Source of the DNA: Kitasatospora cheerisanensis KCTC 2395
Lineage (GTDB): Bacteria > Actinomycetota > Actinomycetes > Streptomycetales > Streptomycetaceae
Length of the DNA: 64,000 bases
Direction of reading: 5' to 3'
Assembly (NCBI RefSeq): GCF_000696185.1
Contig: NZ_KK853997.1
Span: forward strand, 3,822,390 to 3,886,389
How positions within the stretch are numbered: position 1 is the first letter of the stretch; the number at the start of each line of letters is the position of its first letter. Under the pieces are notes generated by a model, which was not told where the DNA came from, searched no databases, and worked only from the letters and a program-made list of their open reading frames with translations. Both the position numbers and the translations under genes were made by a program. Below, piece by piece: positions 1 through 8,152 of the stretch.

Positions 1-143
1 GCGCGGTTCTGCGCCGCCCCCTGCACGAACAGTTCATCCGGATCGCTCGTGCGGCACGCGGCCTGCGCGCTCCAGTCGTCCACCCAGCCCATTCCGGCGC
101 CGTCCTCTCCCGATTCGGGGCTCCCCCACGGCGGCAACGGCAT
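1..143 (-). CDS. wblA: WblA, WhiB-family iron-sulfur regulator (N-terminal part only)
   Basis: This is the 5' end of a minus-strand gene cut by the window edge. The visible residues include GWVDDWSAQAACRTSDPDEL and then FVQGAAQNR, the N-terminal signature of WblA with the first of the four Fe-S cysteines. WhiB-like proteins bind a 4Fe-4S cluster and act as DNA-binding regulators; WblA is a global developmental and antibiotic regulator in streptomycetes. Two in-frame ATG starts exist, at 143 and at 92. The inner one begins MGWV, as in known WblA, and has a GGAG-like site upstream, so it may be the true start. The neighbouring divergent PBP gene matches the usual Streptomyces order. The remaining three cysteines and the C-terminal helix lie outside the window. 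Confidence 0.85.
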   Translation of the reverse strand, partial: MPLPPWGSPESGEDGAGMGWVDDWSAQAACRTSDPDELFVQGAAQNR

Positions 144-492
144 ATTCACCGTTGCCAGTTGAGGACGTTACGGAAGAACGACACAACGCAACAGCCCCTG
201 TCGGCCCAATCTCGAATGACCCGATCGGACTATGGGTGTCCGACAGCTCACTCGTTGGAGTGACTGCAGGTCGCAGGGCTTGCGGGGGTCGATTGGTGCG
301 TTTTCGTCACGGTGCGCGACAGCCGCCCGCCGCGCGGCTCTCCGAAATCGGTGCACAATGCCCCGAATCGGACAAAGCTCATCACTCACAAGAGTGATGA
401 TGATGAACGGAGCGAAGCTGTCGCAGTTCTGTGACAAGCGTAGGCGAACACCTGCCCCCCTGTACGGGATTCCGCAACGTAGGGTTCTCCCC
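144..492. promoter_or_regulatory. wblA-PBP divergent intergenic region with two identical palindromes
   Basis: No gene is visible in this 349-bp gap, which must hold the promoters of wblA (leftward) and the PBP gene (rightward). It contains the same inverted repeat twice: TCACTC-GTTG-GAGTGA at 248-263 and TCACTC-ACAA-GAGTGA at 382-397, with perfect 6-bp arms and a 4-nt spacer (8-bp arms in the second copy). Such a pair suggests a dimeric regulator acting on one or both genes. The regulator is not identified. Confidence 0.5.
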
Positions 493-2715
493 ATGGCACC
501 TACGCGATCCACGGGCTCCGCACTGGACAAGGCAGGGCTCGGCGTCAAGTTCCTGGGCAGCGCCGTGCTCGCCGGCATTCTGGTCGCCGGAATGGCCCTG
601 CCGGCCGTCGGCGCGTTCGGTCTGACCGCCAAGGACACCGCCGAGTCGTTCGACAACATCCCGGACGACTTCAAGACGCCGACCCTCTCCCAGGCGTCGA
701 TGATCTACGACGCCAAGGGCGGCCTGATCGCCAAGGTGTACGACCGCGACCGCACCATCCTCACCGCCGACCAGATGGCCCCGGTGATGCGCCACGCCCA
801 GGTCGACATCGAGGACGCCCGCTTCTACGAGCACGGCGCCGTCGACCTCAAGGGCGTGCTGCGCGCGGCCACCAAGAACGCCGAGTCCGGCACCACCGCC
901 CAGGGCGCGTCGACGCTCACCCAGCAGTACGTGAAGAACGTCTTCGTCGAGCAGGCCGGCGACGACCAGCAGGCCTTCCTCGAAGCCACCAAGAAGAGCA
1001 TGGGTCGCAAGATCCAGGAGCTCAAGTACGCCATCAAGCTGGAGGAGGACCTGAGCAAGGATCAGATCCTCACCAACTACCTGAACATCACGTTCTACGG
1101 CCACCAGGCGTACGGCATCGAGGCCGCCTCCAACCGCTACTTCAGCAAGAGCGCCAAGGACCTCACCATCCCGGAGGCCGCGATGCTGGCCGGCCTGGTG
1201 CAGAACCCCTCGGCGTACGACCCGGTCACCCACCCGCAGGCGGCGCAGACCCGCCGCAACACGGTGATCAACAAGCTGCTGGAGTTCAAGCACATCTCGC
1301 CGGACGAGGCGAAGGCCGCGCTCGCCGCCCCGCTCGGCATCAAGTACTCCGAGCCGCAGAACGGCTGCATCACCGCGCAGAACGGCATGGGCTTCTTCTG
1401 CGACTACGTGCGCCACGTGATCAAGCAGGACCCGGTGTTCGGCAAGACCGCCGCCGAACGGCAGAAGGTCTGGTCGCAGGGTGGTCTGAAGATCAACACC
1501 ACCATCGACCCGGACAAGCAGAAGGACATGTACAACGCGGTGACCAAGAAGGTCAACGTGAACGACAAGGTCTCCGCCGCCGGCACCATGGTCAAGCCCG
1601 GCACCGGCGAGATCCTGGCGATGGCCCAGACCCGCCCGTACGGCCTGGACGAGTCCAAGAAGCAGACCGTCCTCAACCTGAACGTCGGCGCGGCGATGGG
1701 CGGCGGCAACGGCTTCTCCCCCGGCTCGACCTTCAAGCCGATCCTGGCCGCGGCCGCGCTGGAGAACGGGGTGCCGATCACCCAGGAACTCCCCTCGCCG
1801 TTCAAGATGGAGTACCCCAAGGTCTCCACCTGCCAGGGCATGTGGAACGACACCAGCAAGCCCACCGTGCAGAACGAGGCGGAGAAGGAGTACGGCCCCT
1901 ACAGCATGCAGATCGCCATGCAGAAGTCGGTCAACACCTACTTCGTGCAGCTGGAGCAGCAGACCGGCCTCTGCCCGATGAAGCAGATGGCCGACAAGCT
2001 CGGCGTCGGCACGCTGGCCAACGGCAAGGCGCTGCAGGAGGTCCCCTCCATGGTGCTCGGCACCCAGGAGGTCAGCCCGCTGCAGATGGCCTCGGTCTAC
2101 GCCTCCTTCGCCGCCCGCGGCGTGTACTGCTCCCCGGTGGCGCTGACCTCCGTGATCGGCACCGACGGCAAGAAGCTCGACGTGCCGAAGGCCAACTGCA
2201 ACCAGGCGATGTCCCAGTCCACCGCGGACGGCGTCAACACCCTGCTGCTCGGCGTGACCGAGAAGGGCACCGGCTCCTCCCTCGGCCTCGACGACGGCCG
2301 CCCGATCGCCGGCAAGACCGGCACCACCGACGAGCGGTACGCGGCCTGGTTCACCGGCTACACCCCCGAGCTCTCCACCTCGGTCTGGCTCGGCGGCGTC
2401 GGCGGCAACGTCTCGATGAAGAACATCACCATCGGCGGCAAGTACTTCTCCTCCGTCTTCGGCGCCGACGGCCCCGGCCCGATCTGGCAGATGGCCATGA
2501 ACGACGCCCTGGACGGCACCCCGGTGACCCGCTTCCAGACCGTCGACATCCCGGTCCCGCAGCAGCCCACCCCGCCGCCCACCGACCCGGGCCCCCCGTC
2601 CGGCGACAACGCCCAGGGCGGCAACGGCTGGCCCGCCGGCGGCCTCACCACCGGCGGCATCTCCTGGCCGCCCAACCCCGGCGGCGGCAACTCCGGCAAG
2701 CCCGGCCACCGCTAG
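493..2715 (+). CDS. Class A penicillin-binding protein (transglycosylase/transpeptidase)
   Basis: This 740-residue bifunctional peptidoglycan synthase polymerises and cross-links glycan strands outside the membrane. A cytoplasmic tail precedes one membrane helix (about residues 17-40, GSAVLAGILVAGMALPAVGA). The GT51 domain follows with the catalytic-glutamate motif EDARFYEHGAVD and GASTLTQQYVKN. The transpeptidase domain shows SPGSTFKP (SxxK serine), KSVN and KTGTT. The tail is rich in proline and glycine, as in actinobacterial PBPs. The ATG at 493 was chosen because the frame stays open upstream but loses homology there, and AGGG lies upstream. A strong hairpin follows the stop. It diverges from wblA, as in other streptomycetes. 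Confidence 0.93.
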   Translation: MAPTRSTGSALDKAGLGVKFLGSAVLAGILVAGMALPAVGAFGLTAKDTAESFDNIPDDFKTPTLSQASMIYDAKGGLIAKVYDRDRTILTADQMAPVMRHAQVDIEDARFYEHGAVDLKGVLRAATKNAESGTTAQGASTLTQQYVKNVFVEQAGDDQQAFLEATKKSMGRKIQELKYAIKLEEDLSKDQILTNYLNITFYGHQAYGIEAASNRYFSKSAKDLTIPEAAMLAGLVQNPSAYDPVTHPQAAQTRRNTVINKLLEFKHISPDEAKAALAAPLGIKYSEPQNGCITAQNGMGFFCDYVRHVIKQDPVFGKTAAERQKVWSQGGLKINTTIDPDKQKDMYNAVTKKVNVNDKVSAAGTMVKPGTGEILAMAQTRPYGLDESKKQTVLNLNVGAAMGGGNGFSPGSTFKPILAAAALENGVPITQELPSPFKMEYPKVSTCQGMWNDTSKPTVQNEAEKEYGPYSMQIAMQKSVNTYFVQLEQQTGLCPMKQMADKLGVGTLANGKALQEVPSMVLGTQEVSPLQMASVYASFAARGVYCSPVALTSVIGTDGKKLDVPKANCNQAMSQSTADGVNTLLLGVTEKGTGSSLGLDDGRPIAGKTGTTDERYAAWFTGYTPELSTSVWLGGVGGNVSMKNITIGGKYFSSVFGADGPGPIWQMAMNDALDGTPVTRFQTVDIPVPQQPTPPPTDPGPPSGDNAQGGNGWPAGGLTTGGISWPPNPGGGNSGKPGHR

Positions 2716-2735
2716 GCCCTCCCGGCAGCAACGAC

Positions 2736-2776
2736 GGAGCCGCCCTCCCGGAGATCATCTCCGGGAGGGCGGCTCC
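2736..2776 (+). terminator. Strong transcription terminator hairpin
   Basis: A perfect 20-bp inverted repeat with an effectively minimal loop starts 20 bp after the PBP stop codon. It lacks a T-tract, as is common in streptomycetes. It probably ends PBP transcription and may also stop the convergent YqeY-like gene. Confidence 0.85.
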
Positions 2777-2808
2777 TTCAGTTCCCCGGCCGCTGCCGCG
2801 GCCCTTCC

Positions 2809-2886
2809 GTACGCCTGAGCAGGTGTACGCCTGCTCAGCCGTACGCCTGCTCAGCCGTACGTCTGCTCAGCCGTACGCCCTCAGCC
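2809..2886. repeat. 16-bp tandem repeat array
   Basis: The unit GTACGCCTGCTCAGCC occurs at 2825-2840 and 2841-2856, with one mismatch at 2857-2872, a shortened copy at 2873-2886 and a diverged copy at 2809-2824. The last copy contains the stop codon of the YqeY-like gene. The arms CTGAGCAGG and CCTGCTCAG can also pair between units. Confidence 0.85.
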
Positions 2887-3336
2887 GGCCAGGGCGGCCT
2901 TCACCGCGGCGGCCACCCGGCCGCCCTCCGCCTTGCCCTCGACCTGCGGACGCACCAGCTTCATCACGGCGCCCATGCCCTGCGGACCGCTCGCCCCGGA
3001 CTCCGCCACCGCGGCGGCCACGATCCCGGCCAGCTCCTCGTCCGTCAGCTGCTTCGGCAGGTAGGCCTCCAGCACCTCGCCCTCGGCCCGCTCGCGGGCC
3101 GCCTGCTCGGTACGGCCGGCACCCTCGAACGCGTCCGCGGCCTCGCGCCGCTTCTTCGCCTCCTTGCCGATCACCTGCAGCACCTCGGCGTCGGACAGCT
3201 CGCGCTTCTGCTTGCCCGCCACCTCGGCGCTCGTCACCGAGGCCAACGTCAGCCGGAGAGTGGACGAGCGGAGCTCGTCCCGTGCCTTGATGGCAGCCGT
3301 CAGGTCCTCGTGCAGCTGCTCCTTGAGCGTCGTCAT
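2881..3336 (-). CDS. GatB/YqeY domain-containing protein
   Basis: This 151-residue protein is the size of stand-alone YqeY proteins. It shows the family's helical pattern: TTLKEQLHEDLTAAIKARDE at the start, LRLTLASVTSAEV, and LEAYLPKQLTDEEL and MGAVMKLVRP near the end. YqeY resembles the tail domain of the GatB amidotransferase subunit, which contacts tRNA. The role of the free-standing protein is not established. It is convergent with the PBP gene, and its stop codon falls inside the 16-bp repeat array. Confidence 0.9.
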   Translation of the reverse strand: MTTLKEQLHEDLTAAIKARDELRSSTLRLTLASVTSAEVAGKQKRELSDAEVLQVIGKEAKKRREAADAFEGAGRTEQAARERAEGEVLEAYLPKQLTDEELAGIVAAAVAESGASGPQGMGAVMKLVRPQVEGKAEGGRVAAAVKAALAG

Positions 3337-3467
3337 GCCGCCGATTCTGACACCTGTCCGGGCCCGACGCCGCCCCTTTACCTGCCGGTTCGTGCTGACG
3401 ACCCGTCATCCCCCGTCGACCCCCGGGTGCTTGTCCGGCTTTTCGAACGGTCTGCGACCATGGACCG

Positions 3468-4412
3468 ATGCGACCGCTGTACTCCGTCCCGCTCGGTGTC
3501 GCCGCCACCGGCGCCGCCTGTCTCGTCTACGCCGCCGGGTACGAGGTCCGCTCGTTCCGGCTTCGCCGCGTCGAGGTCCCGGTCCTGCCCGCCGGCGCGC
3601 GGCCGATCCGGATCCTCCAGGTGTCCGACATCCACATGGTCACCGGACAGGCCAAGAAGCAGCGCTGGCTGCAGAGCCTCGCCGGACTCCGGCCCGACCT
3701 GGTCGTCAACACCGGCGACAACCTCTCCGACCCGCTCGGCGTGCCCGCCACGCTCGACGCGCTCGGCCCGCTGATGGACTTCCCCGGCGTCTACGTCTTC
3801 GGCTCCAACGACTACTACGGGCCCGCCCGCAAGTCGCCCACCCGCTACCTCAAGGCCCTGCGCAGCGGGGTCCACGGCCTCAACAACCCCGACGGCTCCG
3901 GCCGACGCGGCATCACCGGCGCCGTCCACAACCCGTGGCAGAAACTCCGCGACGGCTTCGACGCGGCCGGCTGGCTCGACCTCACCAACACCCGCGGCCG
4001 GCTCTCCGTCGCCGGCCTCGACATCGAGTTCACCGGACTAGACGACCCGCACATCCGCCGCGACGACTACAGCGCGGTGGCCGGCGGCCCCTCCCCCGAC
4101 GCCGACCTCTCCCTCGCCGTCGTCCACGCCCCGTACCTGCGCGTCCTCGACGCCTTCACCGCCGACGGCTACCCGCTGATCCTCGCCGGCCACACCCACG
4201 GCGGCCAGCTCTGCATCCCCTTCTACGGCGCCCTGGTCACCAACTGCGACCTCGACACCGACCGGGTCAAGGGCCTCTCCACCCACACCGCCGCCGGCCA
4301 CCGCTCCCACCTCCACGTCTCCGCCGGCTGCGGCACCAACCGCTACACCCCCGTCCGCTTCGCCTGCCCCCCCGAAGCCACCCTCCTCACCCTCACCCCC
4401 GCCCCTCGCTGA
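3468..4412 (+). CDS. Metallophosphoesterase, membrane-anchored
   Basis: This 314-residue protein has an N-terminal membrane segment (about residues 5-25) followed by a calcineurin-like phosphoesterase domain. The dinuclear metal motifs are visible in order: DIH (QVSDIHMV), GDN (VVNTGDNLSD), GSND (VFGSNDYYG, family GNHD) and GHTHGGQ near residue 240. The family hydrolyses phosphomono- or diesters; the substrate here cannot be told. The gene follows the YqeY-like gene divergently and ends about 90 bp before a tRNA gene. GNHD appears as GSND, which is common in the YkuE-like subgroup. Confidence 0.9.
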   Translation: MRPLYSVPLGVAATGAACLVYAAGYEVRSFRLRRVEVPVLPAGARPIRILQVSDIHMVTGQAKKQRWLQSLAGLRPDLVVNTGDNLSDPLGVPATLDALGPLMDFPGVYVFGSNDYYGPARKSPTRYLKALRSGVHGLNNPDGSGRRGITGAVHNPWQKLRDGFDAAGWLDLTNTRGRLSVAGLDIEFTGLDDPHIRRDDYSAVAGGPSPDADLSLAVVHAPYLRVLDAFTADGYPLILAGHTHGGQLCIPFYGALVTNCDLDTDRVKGLSTHTAAGHRSHLHVSAGCGTNRYTPVRFACPPEATLLTLTPAPR

Positions 4413-4500
4413 CCAGCCCCTAAACCGGATTTCGTGTCTGGCCCCACCTCCTGTAGAGTTCTACTCGTTGCGCCGGACACGGAAGGCAACAAAGCAGGAC

Positions 4501-4574
<74 letters not shown>

Positions 4575-4590
4575 CTTCGTAACACCAGCT

Positions 4591-4624
4591 CAGGGCCGGT
4601 GACTCGCAAGAGTCACCGGCCCTG
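4591..4624 (+). terminator. Hairpin terminator after tRNA-Pro
   Basis: A perfect 14-bp stem, CAGGGCCGGTGACT pairing with AGTCACCGGCCCTG across a 6-nt loop, lies 16 bp after the tRNA. Confidence 0.8.
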
Positions 4625-4689
4625 GCTGCTTCTCCCAGCCCTCTGGGGAGAATGCTTGGAGAAAGCCGCCGGATAACTGGCTTACCGGG

Positions 4690-4875
4690 CCGACGGCCAA
4701 GGCTCCCTCAGCAGCACGTCGAGCCACATCCGGGTGAGGCGAGTCGTCCTCGTGCCCCATCCGCTCGTCCTTGAGTATCACCGGTGTCCGCAGCTCGTCC
4801 ATCATCGTCTTGTGCGGGTGCCGGGTTTCAGGCCGCGCGCGATCATGGCACGCCTGAGCGCGGACGGCAGCCCCA
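4690..4875 (-). pseudogene. Decayed tyrosine recombinase (integrase) C-terminal fragment
   Basis: Three overlapping frames hold successive pieces of an actinobacterial integrase C-terminus. One frame gives GLPSALRRAMIARGLKPGT, the next gives RHPHK (with the catalytic R..H pair region) then TMMDELRTPVILKDERMGH with the second box histidine, and a shifted frame gives a remnant of the helix after the catalytic tyrosine. The tyrosine segment itself (YSHVTPEM in relatives) is missing. The reading switches frame at least twice, so the gene is dead. Its 3' end points at the tRNA-Pro attachment site, as in intact elements of this type. Confidence 0.7.
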
Positions 4876-5319
4876 TCCCGTGGGCAGGAACGCCGGGTCA
4901 GGAGTCGGCCAGCCTCAGCGCCCCAGACGCGCCTCCTCCGGGTAGCAGCCGGTAGCTGCCGGATGAAACAGCCTCGTGGCAAACCTGTGCCTTTGGCGGC
5001 ACGGTCAGGCAAGCAGGCCGGCCAGTCCACGCCGTCAGTCGGCTTCGCCCATCCCTTCTGAGGGATCCGCTACTTCTGCTGCCTCCCAAAGGCAAATTGG
5101 TGGTTCAAACTGGGCTCGATTTCCACGCCAATCACGCCAACCGATCTTGGTTCGGGGAGGTTGACGATCCGACGCAGCAGCGCCTCCCGGCGAAGGCGGC
5201 CGCCATCCCTGTTGGAGCATCAGAGACGGCGGCCGGCTGAGTTGTCTGGTTGAACGGCTAGGTTGTGCACCGGGCGGGCTTGGCCCATGGCGGATGCGCG
5301 CGGACCGGTTGGACTGGGG

Positions 5320-6321
5320 ATGGGGTACGGGGCAATGGGTGCATGGCTGGTTCTGGCAGTAGGGGACGACCGCTCGCACGGTGGCAACGATGGGTACGAC
5401 GACGAGCCGTCGCAGCACTACAGCTGGGACAGCACCGTCCCAAACCATGCGAACATGCAGGTCGGCGATGTGATCGCGCTCTGGGACAAGAAGGCCTTGC
5501 TGGGGGTGTCGGTGATCGAGGAGATCGCCCGGGAGCAGGCTGAGAAGGACGTCTACACCTGCCCGCACTGTGGGAAGGCCAGCTTCAAGCCCCGCAAAAC
5601 CAAGAAGCCGGAGTATTTGTGCTTCGACTGCAAGGCCGAGTTCGACGTCCCTGTCACCAACCGCAGAGCGGTAACGACCTACCGGTCCCGGCACGATGCC
5701 GCGTGGACCGACATGGCCGGTCTGCTGCCCGGCCAGCAGCTCCGCGCACTGTGCGACAGCCCCAAGTCCCAGAACAGCCTGCGCCCGCTCCAGTGGGACA
5801 GGCTCCGGACGGCTATCGAGACAACTGGCGAGAGCACCGTGCGTATCGTCGACGCCGCCCAGAAGACCTTCCAAGACGAACGCCACAGGGCGGCGGCGAA
5901 CGAGAAGGGCTTCCACGGCGACCGACCGATCAAGGGCGGGCATCGTACTGTTACCGTCCGGGCCAGGCTCGGCCAGCGCGCATTTCGCCAGCACCTGCTC
6001 GCTACCCATGGCGACAACTGCGCCTTTACCGGCCCCACTCCGCGCACCGCCTTGGACGCCGCCCACCTGTACAGCTACGCAACCAACGGCGAACACCACG
6101 ACGACGGCGGACTGCTCCTCCGCCGGGATCTGCACCGCCTGTTCGACTTGGGTCTGCTGGCTGTCCACCCCGCACAGCTCACCATCGACGTATCCGCGCA
6201 GCTCACCGACTACCCGCTCTACGCCGACCTGCACGGCAGAATACTCACCGTGGCACTGAGCGCGGCGCACCGAAGCTGGTTGCGAATCCACTGGACCATG
6301 CACCGCACCGACCCGGTCTGA
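5320..6321 (+). CDS. HNH endonuclease with N-terminal EVE/PUA-like domain
   Basis: The product is 333 residues. The N-terminal part (WLVLAVGDD, then YSWDSTVPNHANMQVGDVIA, then LLGVSVIEEI) resembles EVE/PUA-like modules that read modified bases. A zinc ribbon follows (CPHC about 30 residues into the next segment, then CFDC). The C-terminus is an HNH_2-type nuclease: CAFTG, LDAAHL and GLLLRRDLHRLFD supply the metal-binding and catalytic histidines. This architecture fits a modification-dependent restriction enzyme. The frame stays open from 5263; starts at 5320 or 5335 are best placed before the domain. It is the only intact gene in the tRNA-Pro relic element. Target specificity is unknown. Confidence 0.75.
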   Translation: MGYGAMGAWLVLAVGDDRSHGGNDGYDDEPSQHYSWDSTVPNHANMQVGDVIALWDKKALLGVSVIEEIAREQAEKDVYTCPHCGKASFKPRKTKKPEYLCFDCKAEFDVPVTNRRAVTTYRSRHDAAWTDMAGLLPGQQLRALCDSPKSQNSLRPLQWDRLRTAIETTGESTVRIVDAAQKTFQDERHRAAANEKGFHGDRPIKGGHRTVTVRARLGQRAFRQHLLATHGDNCAFTGPTPRTALDAAHLYSYATNGEHHDDGGLLLRRDLHRLFDLGLLAVHPAQLTIDVSAQLTDYPLYADLHGRILTVALSAAHRSWLRIHWTMHRTDPV

Positions 6322-6596
6322 CGTAGAAACTGGGGCGGGCCTGGACCTCCTGGTGCGGTGCTGCTGCCGCGGTCAAAACACGCGGACCGCATCTCGATAG
6401 GCAGCACGAAATATTGCGCGCGCCTCGGGCCCACAGGACACGAGGCGCGTCCCGGCAGAGGCCACTCTCTGGGGGTGTGACTTGGAGGAGATCTTGAAAG
6501 CTGCGACTCAAGGTGCCGACAGAGGCCAACGTCAATCAATGGTCTGAACGGCACCGTTGGCATCGTTTCCTGGTCGCCCGTCCCTCAGGGTCTAGA
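6322..6596. other. Non-coding remnant sequence inside the tRNA-Pro element
   Basis: I see no convincing gene in this stretch between the HNH gene and the displaced tRNA-Pro end. It is slightly less G+C-rich than its surroundings and probably holds leftover element sequence. Confidence 0.5.
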
Positions 6597-6636
6597 TTCG
6601 GGGCGAGAGGCCGTGGGTTCAAGTCCCGCCACCCCG
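6597..6636 (+). repeat. attR-like partial tRNA-Pro 3' end
   Basis: The segment repeats the tRNA-Pro anticodon-loop, variable and T-arm region (TTCGGG, GAGGCCGTGGGTTCAA, TCCCGC, ACCCCG). It has no 5' half, so it is not a working tRNA. It differs from the intact gene by A to G, a lost A, A to G in the T-loop and T to C in the acceptor. Confidence 0.75.
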
Positions 6637-6748
6637 GCCGGGCTGTGAGGGCCGCATCGGCGAGATCCGGTGCGGCGCTCACTCGTTGGGGCGGGTGGGT
6701 GGGTGGTGTGCGGTGGGGCCGTCACCTGTGTGGGGTCGTGCCGTTGTG

Positions 6749-7912
6749 ATGGGCATGAGCGTGTTTGCGATGGCACAGTCGTTTCCCGTCGAGCAGGGGC
6801 CGACCAGTGTTCCGGTGTTCTACTCCGGGTACTGGCTGCGGCCGACGTACACGCAGCGGGTGGATGACGATCAGTGGGATCTGCGGGTTCCTGCCAGTCA
6901 GTTGGCGGAGTTGGCGGGGCCGGTGGACGCGGCCGAGCGGCTGGGGGCGCGGCGGGAGCTGTTGGCGAGTCCGCAGAACGCGGGGCGGGCGCAGCTGTTG
7001 CGGGAGTGCCCGGAGCTGTTCGGGATCGTGGGCCGGGTGGTGCTCGGGGTGGACGAGCTGCTGTGGCGGGCGGAGTTGGGGTGGGGCGGTTGCAGTGTCG
7101 ACCTGTCCGGCATCGAGTGCATCGACGGGTTCCAGACGATCGGGTTGATCGCGCGGGGTGCGGCGGACCTGTCGACGGAGCATCTGGACCGGGCGGTGCT
7201 GGACGTCCGGATCGTGAGTGGTGCGGCGCGTGAGCTGGCCCGGGCCGCGCACGATCATGCGCACCGGCATCACAATCCGACGGTGGCGCAGGACCTGTTG
7301 CTTCGTCATCCGGTGATGCGCAGGCTGGTGCGGCAGTTCGAGAGCGACGGGATTCCGTTCCGGTTGCGGCGGGGTGAGCGGCGCGGGCCGAGCCGCGGCG
7401 GTTACGCGGTGGACGAGGCGACCACCGCGCTGGCGCTGTTCTCGGCCGGGGAGGGCCCGGCGTTGGCGTTCCAGACGCTGACTCCGGAGGGCCGGGAGGA
7501 GATCTGGCGGGATCCGTCGGGGTCGAAGTTCCGGGCGTTGTTCGGCGCGGAGACGGAGGCGACCGGGGTGCGGATCGCGATCATGTTCCGGCGGGCGATC
7601 CTGGAGGAGTTGGAGGAGATGCTCCGCGAGCGGTCGGCGCACCACTGGCACCTGCTGGCGGACGCCCCGGACCTGGTGGTGTGGGCGGTGGCGCGGGAGT
7701 TGCCGCTGGCCGAGCTGCACCGGGACACGGCCGGCCCGTGGGCGCCCGCGTGGGAGCGCATCCTGGACCACCAGTTGCCGGCGCTGACCCGGACGACCGC
7801 CGAGCGGCTGGTCGCCGCGTACCGGAGCGAGCGCACCCGGGTGTACCGGCGGGACGAGGTCCGCGAGTTGGCGTGGTGGTCGCGCATCCTGGACGCCGCC
7901 GCCGTGGCGTGA
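6749..7912 (+). CDS. AIPR-like protein (possible phage-resistance factor)
   Basis: The product is about 387 residues. I do not recognise a named family with certainty, but the order of motifs resembles AIPR (abortive infection phage resistance) proteins: a core strand ending IDGFQTIGLIARG (compare the family's NGxQT), a strand VLDVRIVSG, then a helix with HAHRHHNPTVAQDLLLRHPV and LVRQFESDGIPFRLRRGE, matching the Asn/Gln-rich and lysine/arginine-rich AIPR segments. The N-terminal start is uncertain: ATGs at 6749 and 6755 lie shortly after the displaced tRNA end. It lies just outside the tRNA-Pro relic and is followed by degenerate repeats. A function in defence is inference only. Confidence 0.55.
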   Translation: MGMSVFAMAQSFPVEQGPTSVPVFYSGYWLRPTYTQRVDDDQWDLRVPASQLAELAGPVDAAERLGARRELLASPQNAGRAQLLRECPELFGIVGRVVLGVDELLWRAELGWGGCSVDLSGIECIDGFQTIGLIARGAADLSTEHLDRAVLDVRIVSGAARELARAAHDHAHRHHNPTVAQDLLLRHPVMRRLVRQFESDGIPFRLRRGERRGPSRGGYAVDEATTALALFSAGEGPALAFQTLTPEGREEIWRDPSGSKFRALFGAETEATGVRIAIMFRRAILEELEEMLRERSAHHWHLLADAPDLVVWAVARELPLAELHRDTAGPWAPAWERILDHQLPALTRTTAERLVAAYRSERTRVYRRDEVRELAWWSRILDAAAVA

Positions 7913-8085
7913 CCCCGCGCGGCACCGTCCCGCGCCGCTGCCCGTGGGTCCTCCGCCGCGGCGTGACCCCGTCCGGCGCCGCCCGACACCTGCCGACCCC
8001 GCGCGACACCGTCCGCCACCACTGCCCGTAGGCCCGCCGCCGTGGCGTGCCCCGCGCGACACCGTCCCGCGCCGCTGCTCGTGGG
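7898..8085. repeat. Imperfect long direct repeats downstream of AIPR-like gene
   Basis: A unit of about 50 bp containing GCCGTGGCGTG, CCCGCGCG, CACCGTCCCGCGCCGCTG and CGTGGG occurs at 7898-7951 and 8036-8085, with more diverged partial copies between them (7952-8035). The first copy includes the last codons and stop of the upstream gene. Confidence 0.7.
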
Positions 8086-8152
8086 CGCCCCCGGCGGGGC
8101 ATGATCGGTGTGTCGAGGTCGGGAAGTCGACCGGGTTCGGAAGGGGACGGGC

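Noticed and set aside
382..2709. Very long antisense reading frame under the PBP gene
   Set aside because: It is a low-complexity Gly/Ala/Val/His-rich shadow created by G/C bias in codon position three.
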